From JAHBVH01 sp034432375 (GTDB lineage Bacteria > Chloroflexota > Anaerolineae > Caldilineales > Caldilineaceae): a DNA stretch of 64,000 nt. The stretch is taken from NCBI GenBank assembly GCA_034432375.1, contig DAOUCA010000103.1, positions 1-64,000 of the forward strand, read 5' to 3'. The notes beneath the pieces were generated by a model that saw only the letters and a list, made by a program, of their open reading frames with translations, made no database searches and was not told the origin of the DNA. The position numbers were made by a program, and so were the translations under genes. This document shows positions 8,589-17,763 of this stretch, in pieces. Position 1 is the first letter of the stretch; each line of letters opens with the position of its first letter.

Positions 8589-9566
8589 ATGAACTATGTT
8601 AACTTTGGCAGTGCCGGTGTCAAAATCAGCCCACTGGCCCTGGGGCTGGGGCTGCGCGGACAGGATGATGAGTCCACGGCGCAGCATCTGATTGAACATG
8701 CCATTGCCTCTGGCATCAACCTGATCGACTGTGCCAACATCTATGGCCCTATGGATGATCGAGCCAATATCGGCCGCTCTGAAGTTGTGCTGGGACGCGC
8801 CATCAAGGGCAAACGCGACGAGCTCGTCATCACCTCCAAAGTGGCCAGTGCCGTCGGCAAAGGGCCCAACGATCAAGGGCTATCGCGCTACCACATTCTG
8901 CGTGAGGTCGAGCGTTCCCTCGAACGGCTCAATACCGATCACATTGATGTCTATCTTGTCCATGTGCCCGACACGGGTACACCGCAAGAAGAGACGATGC
9001 GTGCGCTCGACGATGTCGTCCGCTCGGGCAAAGTACGCTACATCGGTTGTTGTAACTATGCCGCCTGGCAAGTCTGCCGGGCACTGTGGATTGCCGACGA
9101 TCTCCGCACCGCCCCCTTTATCTGTGTGCAAAACCCCTACAGCTTGCTCAACCGCAAGCTCGAAACGGAGATGTTTGGTCTGGTGCGCAACCAAGGGTTG
9201 GGCGTGATGGCCTATAGTCCCCTGGCAGTTGGCTTGCTCAGTGGTGCCTACCAGCCTGGGCAACCGGCACCGGCTGGTTCGCTCTGGGCAACGCGGCGCA
9301 AGGATTGGTATGACAAAGCCATGCAAGGGACCGTTGGCGAAGTCATCAAGACATTGATCGACCTTGCGGCCGAGTTGGGCAAAAGTCCGGCACAACTTGC
9401 GATCGCCTGGGTGCTCTCTCACCCCGAAGTGAGCGTCGCCATCAGTGGTGCCGATACGACGGAACAATTTGACGATGTCCTCGGTGGTGTTGGCTGGACG
9501 CTCGACCCAGCGGCGCGCCAGCGACTGGACGAGGTCTCAGCCCCTTTGCAGATGACTCTGGATTGA
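8589..9566 (+). CDS. Aldo/keto reductase
   Basis: The frame opens far upstream (8391) inside the ABC gene, but ATG 8589 with AAAGGA at 8577-8582 starts the family-like MNYVNFGSAGVKISPLALG. The 325-residue product shows the catalytic tetrad D47, Y52, K84 and H125 of the aldo/keto reductase barrel, plus ENPYSLLNR-like substrate-loop sequence and the C-terminal NADPH site (AISGADTTEQ). It is closest to the potassium-channel-beta/YghZ-like group that reduces aldehydes, methylglyoxal or sugar derivatives. Only 22 bases follow the ABC ATPase stop, so the two are probably co-transcribed. Substrate unknown. Confidence 0.9.
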   Translation: MNYVNFGSAGVKISPLALGLGLRGQDDESTAQHLIEHAIASGINLIDCANIYGPMDDRANIGRSEVVLGRAIKGKRDELVITSKVASAVGKGPNDQGLSRYHILREVERSLERLNTDHIDVYLVHVPDTGTPQEETMRALDDVVRSGKVRYIGCCNYAAWQVCRALWIADDLRTAPFICVQNPYSLLNRKLETEMFGLVRNQGLGVMAYSPLAVGLLSGAYQPGQPAPAGSLWATRRKDWYDKAMQGTVGEVIKTLIDLAAELGKSPAQLAIAWVLSHPEVSVAISGADTTEQFDDVLGGVGWTLDPAARQRLDEVSAPLQMTLD

Positions 9567-9575
9567 GGAGATTGG

Positions 9576-9655
9576 CTCATCCGTGAAACATGTGCGTTGC
9601 CAGAGCGGCTATGATGCACCGCGCTGCTGCGCAACTCACACGTTTCACAGATGAG
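9576..9655. repeat. Imperfect 80-bp inverted-repeat element
   Basis: Arms of 25 bases (9576-9600 and 9631-9655, CTCATCCGTGAAACATGTGC...) match at 22 positions. The element fills the gap between the aldo/keto reductase and the dehydrogenase and ends just before the ribosome site of the latter. Confidence 0.75.
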
Positions 9656-9666
9656 CGGAGAAGATT

Positions 9667-10698
9667 ATGCATACACTTATTGTTGTTCATCCAACCTTTG
9701 AACGCCATTGGCCTTTTGTCGCCGAAGATTTAGTCACCGGCAGCCGAAGTAGCGATGGCGATCGGGCGACAACCGAATTTGTCCGCGTGCTAGAGCAGGA
9801 AAGTCGCCCCGTAGGCGAGATCATTGAGGATGGTTCAACTGTTACCCGCCTCATTACGCTTGGTCTGCCAGTGACCGCAAGCTGTCTCGCACAATTTCCC
9901 GCTCTGCGCGAAGCAGCCTTCTGCCCAGCCTATGGCCGTGCCCAATTGAGCGATGACTTGCTTGCCGAAGCAGAACGGCGTGGCATCACCTTATATCATC
10001 AACGCAGCGAAGGGTTCTGGGGCCAATCGGTCGCCGAATTCGCCCTGGCCTTGACACTCTGCGCGTTGCGTCAGATTCCCCAGAACTACCACGCCATGCT
10101 CACCGACCACGAAGCTTGGCAGCGCTACCATACCAGCCGCAACGCCGGGCCTGGCACATTGGGTGCCCAATTTAGCGACGATCTGCGCTTCACGAATGGT
10201 ACGATTGCCGGCAAACGCATACGGATTGTGGGTGCCGGCAATATCGGTAGCCGCTACGCTAGCTTTGTCCACATGCTCGGGGCCGATGTCGCAACTTGGG
10301 ATCCCTTTGCCGCCGATCCTGGCTTTCATCGCGCCGGTAGTCGCCGCGAATATCATCTCGACCGGCTGGTGCAAGATGCGGAGATCTTTGCCCCAATGGT
10401 GCCGCTCACCGACAGCACGCGCGGTGTCGTCACCGGTGCCCATATCGACGCGCTGCCGCAAGGCTGTCTTGTTGTGTTGGCAACACGTGCCAACATTTGC
10501 GACATGCCCACCTTACGTCGCCGCGTACTAGCCGACGAACTTGCGCTGGCCGTCGATGTCTTCGATGTCGAACCGCTACCCCTGGATGATCCTTTATTGG
10601 GTCGCCACAATGTTGTGCACACCCCCCATTTGGCTGGGCGCACGCGCGATGGCAACCGGCAATGGGCGGCAGAGTTGTTGGCACAATTTCAACCATAG
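9667..10698 (+). CDS. D-isomer-specific 2-hydroxyacid dehydrogenase
   Basis: A 343-residue NAD(P)-dependent dehydrogenase. The Rossmann motif is GAGNIG (189-194), and the catalytic residues of the family are Arg274 (ATRANI), Glu302 (DVEPLP) and His321 (HTPHLAGRT). These enzymes interconvert 2-keto and D-2-hydroxy acids; phosphoglycerate, glyoxylate and formate-type members share the fold and the exact substrate cannot be read. CGGAGAAG just before ATG supports the start. Position 100 bases after the aldo/keto reductase suggests one transcription unit handling hydroxy or keto acids. Residues 1-90 are more divergent than the rest. Confidence 0.87.
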   Translation: MHTLIVVHPTFERHWPFVAEDLVTGSRSSDGDRATTEFVRVLEQESRPVGEIIEDGSTVTRLITLGLPVTASCLAQFPALREAAFCPAYGRAQLSDDLLAEAERRGITLYHQRSEGFWGQSVAEFALALTLCALRQIPQNYHAMLTDHEAWQRYHTSRNAGPGTLGAQFSDDLRFTNGTIAGKRIRIVGAGNIGSRYASFVHMLGADVATWDPFAADPGFHRAGSRREYHLDRLVQDAEIFAPMVPLTDSTRGVVTGAHIDALPQGCLVVLATRANICDMPTLRRRVLADELALAVDVFDVEPLPLDDPLLGRHNVVHTPHLAGRTRDGNRQWAAELLAQFQP

Positions 10699-10703
10699 CT
10701 TCT

Positions 10704-12227
10704 CTATTGTCCCGCATAAACTACCCGATAGATCTGCCCATTCTGGTCGTCGCTGACATACAAGGCTCCATCATTGCCAACAACAACCCCGGCCGGTCGA
10801 CCCCAAGCCTGATTGCATGATTGGCTTTCACTCTCCCGGAACCCGGTGAGGAAGGGCTGGCTCTCAACTGGCAGGCCATCCTGCACCACAATCCTCTGCA
10901 CCCGACAATCGCGCGGCTCGGTGCTGTTCCAAGAGCCGTGGTAGGCGACAAAGAGGTTGCCTTGATAGTCGGCGGGGAAGGCGCTTGCGTTATACTGCGT
11001 CATGCCCAATGGGGCATAGTGTGCCAGATCGGTAAAGAGCGCGGGCACCGCATCGCTGCAGGAGGCAAAAACATCTGGATTGAGGTCGACACGCTCATCG
11101 TGCACTTCCTCCGTACCGGCCGGCACGACCCCTTCCACAGGTGTGTAGCAATAGGGCCAACCATAATGATTACCCGCTTCGATCTGGATGACGATCTCTT
11201 CAGGTGGGATATTGTTGCCTAACATGTCGCTGCCATTGTGGTCAGCCCAAAGCCGGCCATCGGGTAGAAAAAGAAAATCGACACTGTTACGCAGCCCTTC
11301 GGCAAACACTGGCTGACGGCGTTCATCGGGATCGCTCGCAAAAGGGTTATCTTCGGGAATTGTACCATCGGGATTGAAACGCATAATCGTGGCACGGCGG
11401 GGATCGCTCTCTGGATCATTATTGCTGGAGGAGCCGGCTGCCACATAGAGTTTACCATCCGGCCCAAAGTGGAGCGTACGCGAACTGTGGCCACCGCTGC
11501 CGGGGATATTATCGGTGACAAGCTCTTTGGTCTCAAAGGTGCCGTCGCCATCTTGATCCTGCAAACGGTTGACCTGCCCATACGAGGCAACGTACAACCA
11601 GCCATCGAACCATTCGACGCTATGCGCCCCATCCAGCCCCTCGACAACAACTTCTGCGGCATCGGCCAACCCATCGTCATTCGCATCGGGCAGCCGCACA
11701 ACCGTGCCCGCCCGCTGATCGGCAACATAGAGCGTGCCATCCGGCCCAATCGTCATCAATCGCGGTTGGGATAGCCCCTCGGCAAAGAGGCGCACCGCAA
11801 AGCCCGCCGGCACCTGTAACCGCTCGGCCACCGCATCAGCCGGCGGCACGATAGCGCTACCCGAGGCCGCGTTCTCCGCTGCTGGGTTACTACCAACTGT
11901 ATCGCTTGGCATTGCCGTAGGTACGAGTGTGTGCCCGGTGGTTGTCGTGGGAGTGGTTGCGCTTACCGGCGCAGCGGCACGCACAGTTGGTGTGCTGAGT
12001 GACGCATCAGTGACGGTTGTCGCATTGGTCGCAGTGCTCATCGTGGTGGCGGTCAGCGCTTCGGTAGCTGACACAGCAGTTGGTACCGTCACCGCGCCTT
12101 CGGGTGCGACCGGTGTGGCCGTGGCATCCGATTCTCCGCGATTGGCCAGGGATGGCAGCGAAGGTATGGCGCAGCTACTCATCAGTACAAGCACAACCAT
12201 TGCCATAACAAGTTTCAAATTGTTCAA
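10704..12227 (-). CDS. PQQ-dependent sugar dehydrogenase-like lipoprotein
   Basis: A 507-residue protein with a lipoprotein-type signal (VLMSSC, Cys19), a Thr/Ala linker of about 110 residues, and a six-bladed glucose/sorbosone dehydrogenase-type propeller from about residue 135. Blade signatures such as GFAVRLFAEGLSQPRLMTIGP, LYVADQ, DGKLYVAAGSSSNN and GNHYGWPYCY are visible. Members oxidise aldoses or related compounds with PQQ and donate electrons to carriers, though many homologues have lost PQQ binding. The start is TTG at 12227, backed by AAAGGAGCG seven bases upstream. Convergent with the hydroxyacid dehydrogenase, with only five bases between stops, so transcripts must overlap. Confidence 0.85.
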   Translation of the reverse strand: MNNLKLVMAMVVLVLMSSCAIPSLPSLANRGESDATATPVAPEGAVTVPTAVSATEALTATTMSTATNATTVTDASLSTPTVRAAAPVSATTPTTTTGHTLVPTAMPSDTVGSNPAAENAASGSAIVPPADAVAERLQVPAGFAVRLFAEGLSQPRLMTIGPDGTLYVADQRAGTVVRLPDANDDGLADAAEVVVEGLDGAHSVEWFDGWLYVASYGQVNRLQDQDGDGTFETKELVTDNIPGSGGHSSRTLHFGPDGKLYVAAGSSSNNDPESDPRRATIMRFNPDGTIPEDNPFASDPDERRQPVFAEGLRNSVDFLFLPDGRLWADHNGSDMLGNNIPPEEIVIQIEAGNHYGWPYCYTPVEGVVPAGTEEVHDERVDLNPDVFASCSDAVPALFTDLAHYAPLGMTQYNASAFPADYQGNLFVAYHGSWNSTEPRDCRVQRIVVQDGLPVESQPFLTGFRESESQSCNQAWGRPAGVVVGNDGALYVSDDQNGQIYRVVYAGQ

Positions 12228-12624
12228 GATAGACGCTCCTTTTTGACTAAATTTCTGTGGCTAGCCTATCATCGAATATCCTTTAGTTGAAAGTAGGAGG
12301 ATTCCCAAGCGCGCAGACGTTTGCCCAGTGATCCAAGAAGAGACACGAAGAGACACGAAGAGACACGAAGAGACACGAAGAGACACGAAGAGAGAGAGAC
12401 GCGATCGCTTTTCCGGCAAAAATGGAGAAGGAGCATCCAAGCCAATACTTTGGCAACCTTATCGCATTGCTCCGATTATAGTGTAAACTAATAGACGAAT
12501 CATTGAAAAGTCATACATAACAAGGATACTTTTACACGAGAGAAGCTGCATAGCTTACGTTCATCCTATAACTATAAAGACCATTGACGAATGACCAATA
12601 ACCAATAACCAAAGGAGAGCTACA
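12228..12624. other. Intergenic region with a 10-bp tandem repeat
   Basis: 397 bases divide the divergent sugar dehydrogenase and fucosidase genes. AGACACGAAG is repeated exactly five times at 12341-12390. A softer CCAATAA repeat (about 12590-12611) precedes the fucosidase ribosome site. No regulator site was identified. Confidence 0.7.
12341..12390. repeat. 10-bp tandem repeat, five exact copies
   Basis: The unit AGACACGAAG repeats head to tail with no mismatch and no spacer. Relatives of the unit (ACACGAAG) occur in decayed form near 21915-21940. Confidence 0.97.
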
Positions 12625-13920
12625 ATGGCAGACAGCAGTTGGTTTACCCACGATCGCTTCGGACTCTTTATCCACTGGGGTATTTACTCGCTCCCCGCCC
12701 GCCACGAGTGGATCAAAAATCGTGAATTAATCTCTGATGAAGAGTACCAGAAATATTTTGACCACTTTGATCCCGATCTCTACAACCCGTCGACCTGGGC
12801 GCAGGCGACCAAGGCGGCGGGGATGAAGTACTTTGTCGTCACCACCAAGCACCACGATGGCTTCTGCCTCTGGGATTCAGCGCTGACCGACTACAAGGCC
12901 CCGAATACGCCTGCCCGCCGCGATCTGCTGACCCCAATGGTGCAGGCCTTTCGCAATGAAGGGCTGAAGACGGGCTTCTACCATTCGGTGATCGATTGGC
13001 ACCACCCAGAATTTCCCGTCGACGGGCTGCACCCCATGCGTGAAAACCTGGCCTTTCGCGAGGCGGCCAAGCAGCGGGAGATTGCCAAGTATCGCGAGTA
13101 TTTACATGGCCAGACGCGCGAACTGCTCAGCCACTTTGGCAAGCTCGATCTGCTCTGGTTCGATTTTTCTTATAGTCACATGGATTGGGGATGGGCCAAG
13201 GGCAAAGGCAAAGATGATTGGGATTCAGAGCGGCTACTGGCGATGGTGCGCGAGTTGCAGCCCGGTATTCTCGTCAACGACCGGCTGGAGATCGGCGGCG
13301 ATCTCAAGACACCGGAGCAATATCAACCGGCGGGCAAAATGGTCATCGATGGCAAGCCCGTGCTTTGGGAAGCGTGCCAGACGCTCAACGGCAGTTGGGG
13401 CTATCACCGCGACAATCTCGATTGGAAGTCGAGTGATATGTTGATTCGCATGTTGGTCGATGGTGTCTCTAAGGATGGGAACCTGCTGCTCAACGTTGGG
13501 CCGAACGCACGCGGGGAGTTTGAACCAAAAGCGCTCGAACGGCTGCAGGAGATTGGCGCGTGGATGCGTCTACATGGACGCTCGATCTACGGCTGTGGGG
13601 CCAGCGACTTCACCCCGCCGGCGGATTGTCGCTATACACAGACCGGCCCTGAAGAGCGCCACAAAGGGAAGAATCGCCTCTATCTACACATTTTCGATTG
13701 GCCCTTCCGCCATGTTCACCTGGCCGATTTGGGTGATCGCGTCGAATATGCCCAGTTGCTCAGCGATGCCAGCGAAGTCAAGATGCGCGTGATCGACCCA
13801 ACGCAGGGAGCGCAGAACACGACGATGGGCGGCTTGCTGCCAAACACGTTGACGCTCGAATTGCCGGTGCAAAAGCCCGCTGTCAGCGTGCCGGTGATTG
13901 AGTTGTTTTTGAAGGATTAG
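12625..13920 (+). CDS. Alpha-L-fucosidase, GH29
   Basis: A 431-residue enzyme without signal peptide. The GH29 signatures are clear: FGLFIHWGIYSLPA (13-25), the KHHDGF motif (75-80), and LLWFDFS with the nucleophile Asp180. The C-terminal part reads LLLNVGPNARGEFEP, typical of the end of the catalytic barrel, with a small beta domain after it. GH29 enzymes remove alpha-linked L-fucose by a retaining mechanism. AAAGGAG upstream supports the start. Being cytosolic it probably acts on imported fucosylated oligosaccharides, which fits the MalK-type ATPase nearby (inference). The TAG stop (13918-13920) is also the outer end of a MITE-like element. Confidence 0.93.
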   Translation: MADSSWFTHDRFGLFIHWGIYSLPARHEWIKNRELISDEEYQKYFDHFDPDLYNPSTWAQATKAAGMKYFVVTTKHHDGFCLWDSALTDYKAPNTPARRDLLTPMVQAFRNEGLKTGFYHSVIDWHHPEFPVDGLHPMRENLAFREAAKQREIAKYREYLHGQTRELLSHFGKLDLLWFDFSYSHMDWGWAKGKGKDDWDSERLLAMVRELQPGILVNDRLEIGGDLKTPEQYQPAGKMVIDGKPVLWEACQTLNGSWGYHRDNLDWKSSDMLIRMLVDGVSKDGNLLLNVGPNARGEFEPKALERLQEIGAWMRLHGRSIYGCGASDFTPPADCRYTQTGPEERHKGKNRLYLHIFDWPFRHVHLADLGDRVEYAQLLSDASEVKMRVIDPTQGAQNTTMGGLLPNTLTLELPVQKPAVSVPVIELFLKD

Positions 13921-14012
13921 TCATTGTCCAAAAATAACTTGTAGATTTGTAACCGCAGGAACACGGTATACCGTGTCCCTGCAACCGTGAACTTATTTCT
14001 GGACGATTACTA
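13918..14012. mobile_element. 95-bp MITE-like element overlapping a stop codon
   Basis: Terminal inverted repeats of 23 bases (13918-13940 and 13990-14012) match at 19 positions and begin TAGT at both ends. The centre holds GGAACACGGTATACCGTGTCC-type palindromic sequence around 13968-13980. The left end starts exactly at the TAG stop of the fucosidase gene. No transposase is encoded. Confidence 0.75.
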
Positions 14013-14019
14013 AGAGCCC

Positions 14020-15252
14020 TTATCCACCATGTACGCTCACGGGCAGCGCCTTCAGCCCACGGACCAAGGTCGAACTACGCCATGTCAGCGCTTCGGACGG
14101 GGTCGCTAGCGTCAACTTCGGGAAGCGTTCGACCAGACTTTGCAGCGCAATCCGCCCTTCCATACGGGCAAGTGGCGCGCCCAGACAGTAATGGATACCC
14201 TGCCCAAAGGCCAAATGTTTATTCGGTGTGCGTGAAATGTCTAACCGATCCGGATTGGGAAAGACCATCTCATCACGGTTGGCCGAACCGATGCCGACCA
14301 GAATTCGATGGTTAGCTGGAATCTCGACCCCGTGCCAGGTAAAGGCTTCTTTGGCAAAACGTGGCGTCGAGAGTTCGACTGGGTTGGTGAAGCGTAACAA
14401 CTCTTCGAGTGCGCTCTCCCAGAGTGCCGGATCGGCGCGCAGCTGCTCGAGTTCACTTGGCGCTTCGAGCAGGGCCAACGCACCACTGGCAATCAGGTTA
14501 ACCGTGGTCTCGTGGCCGGCCAATAACAAGAGAAAGAGCATGCCAACGAGTTCGCCCTGCGTCAGCCGATCACCTTCTTCTTCCGCCACAATCAACGCTG
14601 AGAGTAGATCATCGCCTAGCGCCTGACGGCGCGCGGCAATGAGTCCTTCAAAATATTTGATGATTTTGGTCAGCTTGCCATAGGACATGGCCGTATGCAA
14701 CAGCCCCGATGTAGTCGATTCTAAAAAGGTGGAAGTTAAGTGGTGAAAGCCCATGCGATCCGCTTCGGGGACATCGAGCATCTCGGAAATAATCACCAAA
14801 GGGATCGGCAACGCGTAATCTGCCACCAGATCTATCGCATTCTGTTGGTCGGCCTTTGTCAGCAACTCATCGGTAATCGCGGTAATGCGATCGGACATGG
14901 CCTGAATCCGTTTAGGTGTAAAGGCTTTATGCACGAGATCGCGCAGCCGTCGATGTTCTGGGTCATCTTTAGTGAGCATATTCTGCCCCAAGACAGTGAC
15001 ACTGCGTGGCATCATCGCCCCAATGCCACCGGTGCCGGAGCCACGCGCAACATCCGTTGAGATGCGCGGATCGCGCAGAGCACTGACGACATCATCATAG
15101 CGCGAAATAAAGTAGGTTTTACCAAAAAAGGGCAGCCGTACCAGCGCAACCGGATCCTCGCGCCGCAGACGAGCGTAGGTTGGGTACGGATTTTGTCGGA
15201 TAGTGGGGGCGGCAAGATTGAGATTTTTACCCCGTTGTAAAAAATCGAACAT
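14020..15252 (-). CDS. Cytochrome P450
   Basis: The frame extends to TTG 15267, but ATG 15252 with GGAGAG nine bases upstream is the better start (410 residues). All P450 landmarks are present: I-helix AGHETT (245-250), K-helix ExxR (E284-R287), and heme-binding FGQGIHYCLGAPLAR with Cys356. It belongs to the soluble bacterial class related to CYP107/CYP109-like enzymes. No ferredoxin or ferredoxin reductase gene is adjacent, so electrons must come from elsewhere. Substrate unknown. Its 3' end abuts the MITE-like element. Confidence 0.94.
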   Translation of the reverse strand: MFDFLQRGKNLNLAAPTIRQNPYPTYARLRREDPVALVRLPFFGKTYFISRYDDVVSALRDPRISTDVARGSGTGGIGAMMPRSVTVLGQNMLTKDDPEHRRLRDLVHKAFTPKRIQAMSDRITAITDELLTKADQQNAIDLVADYALPIPLVIISEMLDVPEADRMGFHHLTSTFLESTTSGLLHTAMSYGKLTKIIKYFEGLIAARRQALGDDLLSALIVAEEEGDRLTQGELVGMLFLLLLAGHETTVNLIASGALALLEAPSELEQLRADPALWESALEELLRFTNPVELSTPRFAKEAFTWHGVEIPANHRILVGIGSANRDEMVFPNPDRLDISRTPNKHLAFGQGIHYCLGAPLARMEGRIALQSLVERFPKLTLATPSEALTWRSSTLVRGLKALPVSVHGG

Positions 15253-15360
15253 AGAATTTCTCTCCAAGCAAACAAAGCGAGTATAGATGTTGATTCAGTC
15301 CTGGTAATGATTGCCCATGAGAAAGACTGATATCTTTAGAATAAAAGTGTTAACAAGTAA

Positions 15361-15453
15361 GGGTCTTCAGGTTCTCAGGGGGTGGCCCGCGTTGGCTTCG
15401 ACAAGCTCAGCCTCCGCTACTCTATTTGTCACCCCCTGAGAACCTGAAGACCC
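15361..15453. repeat. 24-bp perfect inverted repeats enclosing a REP-like core
   Basis: GGGTCTTCAGGTTCTCAGGG-type arms at 15361-15384 and 15430-15453 are perfectly complementary over 24 bases. Between them lies GGCTTCGACAAGCTCAGCC, the same core seen in REP-like units elsewhere in the window. Confidence 0.92.
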
Positions 15454-15517
15454 ACAATTAAGTGTACCCAATGATCTGTTCACCAGTCGGTGGTGCAGGC
15501 AACAGTCCCGCGAAAAA

Positions 15518-15546
15518 TTGGTCAATTGTCGTACCCTCGGTATACT
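15518..15546 (+). promoter_or_regulatory. Sigma70-like promoter for the propeller/SHMT genes
   Basis: TTGGTC (15518-15523) and TATACT (15541-15546) are 17 bases apart, about 105 bases before the propeller start codon. Confidence 0.45.
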
Positions 15547-15651
15547 ATAGACCATTTGGAACGATAAGAATTTGTTTGAAATTATCTAAAGAGCACGCGC
15601 ATGGTTTCAAGCAATCGCAGCAATAACCGAAAACGTTGAAGGACGGATGAA

Positions 15652-17670
15652 GTGACAAGCACCACGCAAAGTTGGCCCAAAGTGCATTGGAAAGCGATAG
15701 GCGGGTGGCCCGGCGGCACGATCACCACAGTAGCGCTTTCCCCGTATTTCGTGAATGATCGCCTGGCATTGGCCGGAACGCAGGCCGGAATCTTTCTATC
15801 AACGGATGGCGGACACGGTTGGCAGCGCGCCGATGAGGGACTGGCCGACCCGCAGAGTAGCAGCATTCTTCTGGTTGCCACCGACGATGTGGTAAGTGGT
15901 TTTGCGGCCACGCAGAGTGGTCATCTCTATCAGCGACGATTTACCACGACGGCTACGCCCATGTCGTGGCAGGCGGTCGCTGGTTGGGCCGGGTTTGGTC
16001 TGATCCAGGCACTGATCGCGTCGCCGGCCTATGAACAGGATCAGACGCTCTTTGCCGCTACGCCTGAGGGTATTTTCCGTTCGCAAGATGGCGGTGCCTC
16101 TTGGGAAAGCTCGACCTTTGGGCTACTTGATCTCGATATACTCTGCCTGGCCTGCACACCCACCTACAGCGAAAGCCAATTGCTTTGGGCCGGCAGCGCG
16201 GGCGGGGGGCTCTATCGCTCTCGCAATGGTGCCCGCTCCTGGCGCGATAGTGGCGTGGGGTTGCCGGATAGCGCACTCCAAGTGTTGCTTGTCTCGCCTA
16301 CCTATGCCACCGATGAAACGCTTTTCGTCGGCACAGAGCGTGACGGGATCTATCACTCCACCGACGGCAGCACAACGTGGACACCGTTGAGCAGCGATCT
16401 CGCTGGCCTGAGTATCAACTGCATGGCGCGTAGCAAGGATGGGCAAATATGGATCGCCGGTACCGACGATGGCATCCGTTACTCACACGATGGCGGGCAG
16501 CGCTGGCACGGTGCAACCGTTTGCAATAGCAATGAGACAACATGGATGGCGCTGGCAGTTGCCCTGGCCGACGACGGCCACGCGGTCGCCGGCACCTTTT
16601 TGGACGGTCTCCTCCGTTCAACGGATGGTGGCGCAACATGGGCATGGGCGAATCGCAATCTGATCGCCCATGCGCCACCGTTGAGCCGACTGATGCCAAC
16701 GGGCCAATTGTTTGCGCTCGACGGCGATGGCCTATTGGCGACCGTAAGCCTCCATCAAATAGAAGAGGGCACGGAGTGGCAACTGCTCAACCATCTCTTC
16801 AACGATGAGGCGGTGATCACCTTGGGAGCGACACCCGTACCAGAGGGACCGTTACTGCTGATAACGGCCACGGATCTCTACTGGTGCTCGGCGGAAGGGG
16901 TTACAGAAGAGGAAGTTTGGCACGCTACCCCTTTACCAACAGCTTCTGCAGATCTCGTATTGCTTAGTGTGTCGCCAGTCTATTCGGAGGATCACACGCT
17001 ATGGCTCGGCAGCGATGATGGCACCATCCAACGCTCAACAGATGGCGGCCAAGGGTGGCAACCGCTCACAGTACCCTGGCAAAATGCTGCGCTTTTGCAG
17101 TTACTCTGTTCTCCCTTTTATGGGCGCGATCAACTGCTCTATGCCGTGACAGCCACGCCGTTGGCGACCGAAGAAGCTGGCACTGTCCAATTGACGATCT
17201 GGCAAGGGCAGGAGGGGGGGGCGACTTGGGTTGCCCTGGCCGATCTGCAAAGTGAGAATGCCGCCATTGCCTTCACCTTGCCGCTCGATCCAGTCGAGCA
17301 ACCGCTGCTGCTGGCGACCCAAAATCGCTTCATTAAACTCTGCCAAGCACCGGTTGATACCACTGCACAAGCGCCACTATATGAATGGACCGTGACTCAA
17401 ATGTTTTTGCCGGAGGCGGTGCGCATTACAGGGATTGTAACCACCGCAAACTATTTGGAAGATCGTCTTCTCTATTTGACGACCACACAGGGGATTTATG
17501 TCTCGTGCGATAGGGGCGGAATGACGACAGAGAGTGGCGAGAAATGGCAACCAGCATGGCCGGAAATTGCCGATCAGACTATCGTTGGTCTACACTGCAT
17601 ACAAAATGGTAAACCACTTTACGCCGTGACCCTGGGTGGCACAATTTGGCAAGCGTCACCCTGCGATTGA
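15652..17670 (+). CDS. Asp-box (BNR) beta-propeller protein
   Basis: 672 residues starting at GTG, with GAAGGA upstream. At least seven Asp-box motifs (S-x-D-G-G-x-x-W type) are visible: STDGGHGWQ, SQDGGASWES, SRNGARSWRD, STDGSTTWTP, SHDGGQRWHG, STDGGATWAW and STDGGQGWQP. They recur every 45-100 residues and alternate with SP.Y..D.TLF strands, as in sortilin/YCF48-like two-propeller proteins. No signal peptide or anchor is seen, which is odd because most relatives are secreted. Binding or scaffold role is inferred; no catalytic residues are recognised. The stop is 93 bases before the likely SHMT start, so the two may be one transcript. Confidence 0.8.
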   Translation: MTSTTQSWPKVHWKAIGGWPGGTITTVALSPYFVNDRLALAGTQAGIFLSTDGGHGWQRADEGLADPQSSSILLVATDDVVSGFAATQSGHLYQRRFTTTATPMSWQAVAGWAGFGLIQALIASPAYEQDQTLFAATPEGIFRSQDGGASWESSTFGLLDLDILCLACTPTYSESQLLWAGSAGGGLYRSRNGARSWRDSGVGLPDSALQVLLVSPTYATDETLFVGTERDGIYHSTDGSTTWTPLSSDLAGLSINCMARSKDGQIWIAGTDDGIRYSHDGGQRWHGATVCNSNETTWMALAVALADDGHAVAGTFLDGLLRSTDGGATWAWANRNLIAHAPPLSRLMPTGQLFALDGDGLLATVSLHQIEEGTEWQLLNHLFNDEAVITLGATPVPEGPLLLITATDLYWCSAEGVTEEEVWHATPLPTASADLVLLSVSPVYSEDHTLWLGSDDGTIQRSTDGGQGWQPLTVPWQNAALLQLLCSPFYGRDQLLYAVTATPLATEEAGTVQLTIWQGQEGGATWVALADLQSENAAIAFTLPLDPVEQPLLLATQNRFIKLCQAPVDTTAQAPLYEWTVTQMFLPEAVRITGIVTTANYLEDRLLYLTTTQGIYVSCDRGGMTTESGEKWQPAWPEIADQTIVGLHCIQNGKPLYAVTLGGTIWQASPCD

Positions 17671-17763
17671 TTGCACAAGCGGTACACGCACCCCGCGCCA
17701 TTGACGACACCGCATAGACGATTGGGAACATTCCCAATCTACCGAAATAGGAGTAAACAGGAT

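Larger units (their letters stand above)
15253..15651. other. Divergent spacer with palindrome and promoter
   Basis: 399 bases between the P450 and propeller genes. Contents are a TATACT box on the minus strand (15280-15285, no good -35), the 93-bp palindromic element at 15361-15453 and a rightward promoter at 15518-15546. Confidence 0.6.

Noticed and set aside
12341..12390. CRISPR-like repeat array
   Set aside because: Units of 10 bp follow each other directly without spacers, and no cas gene is present.
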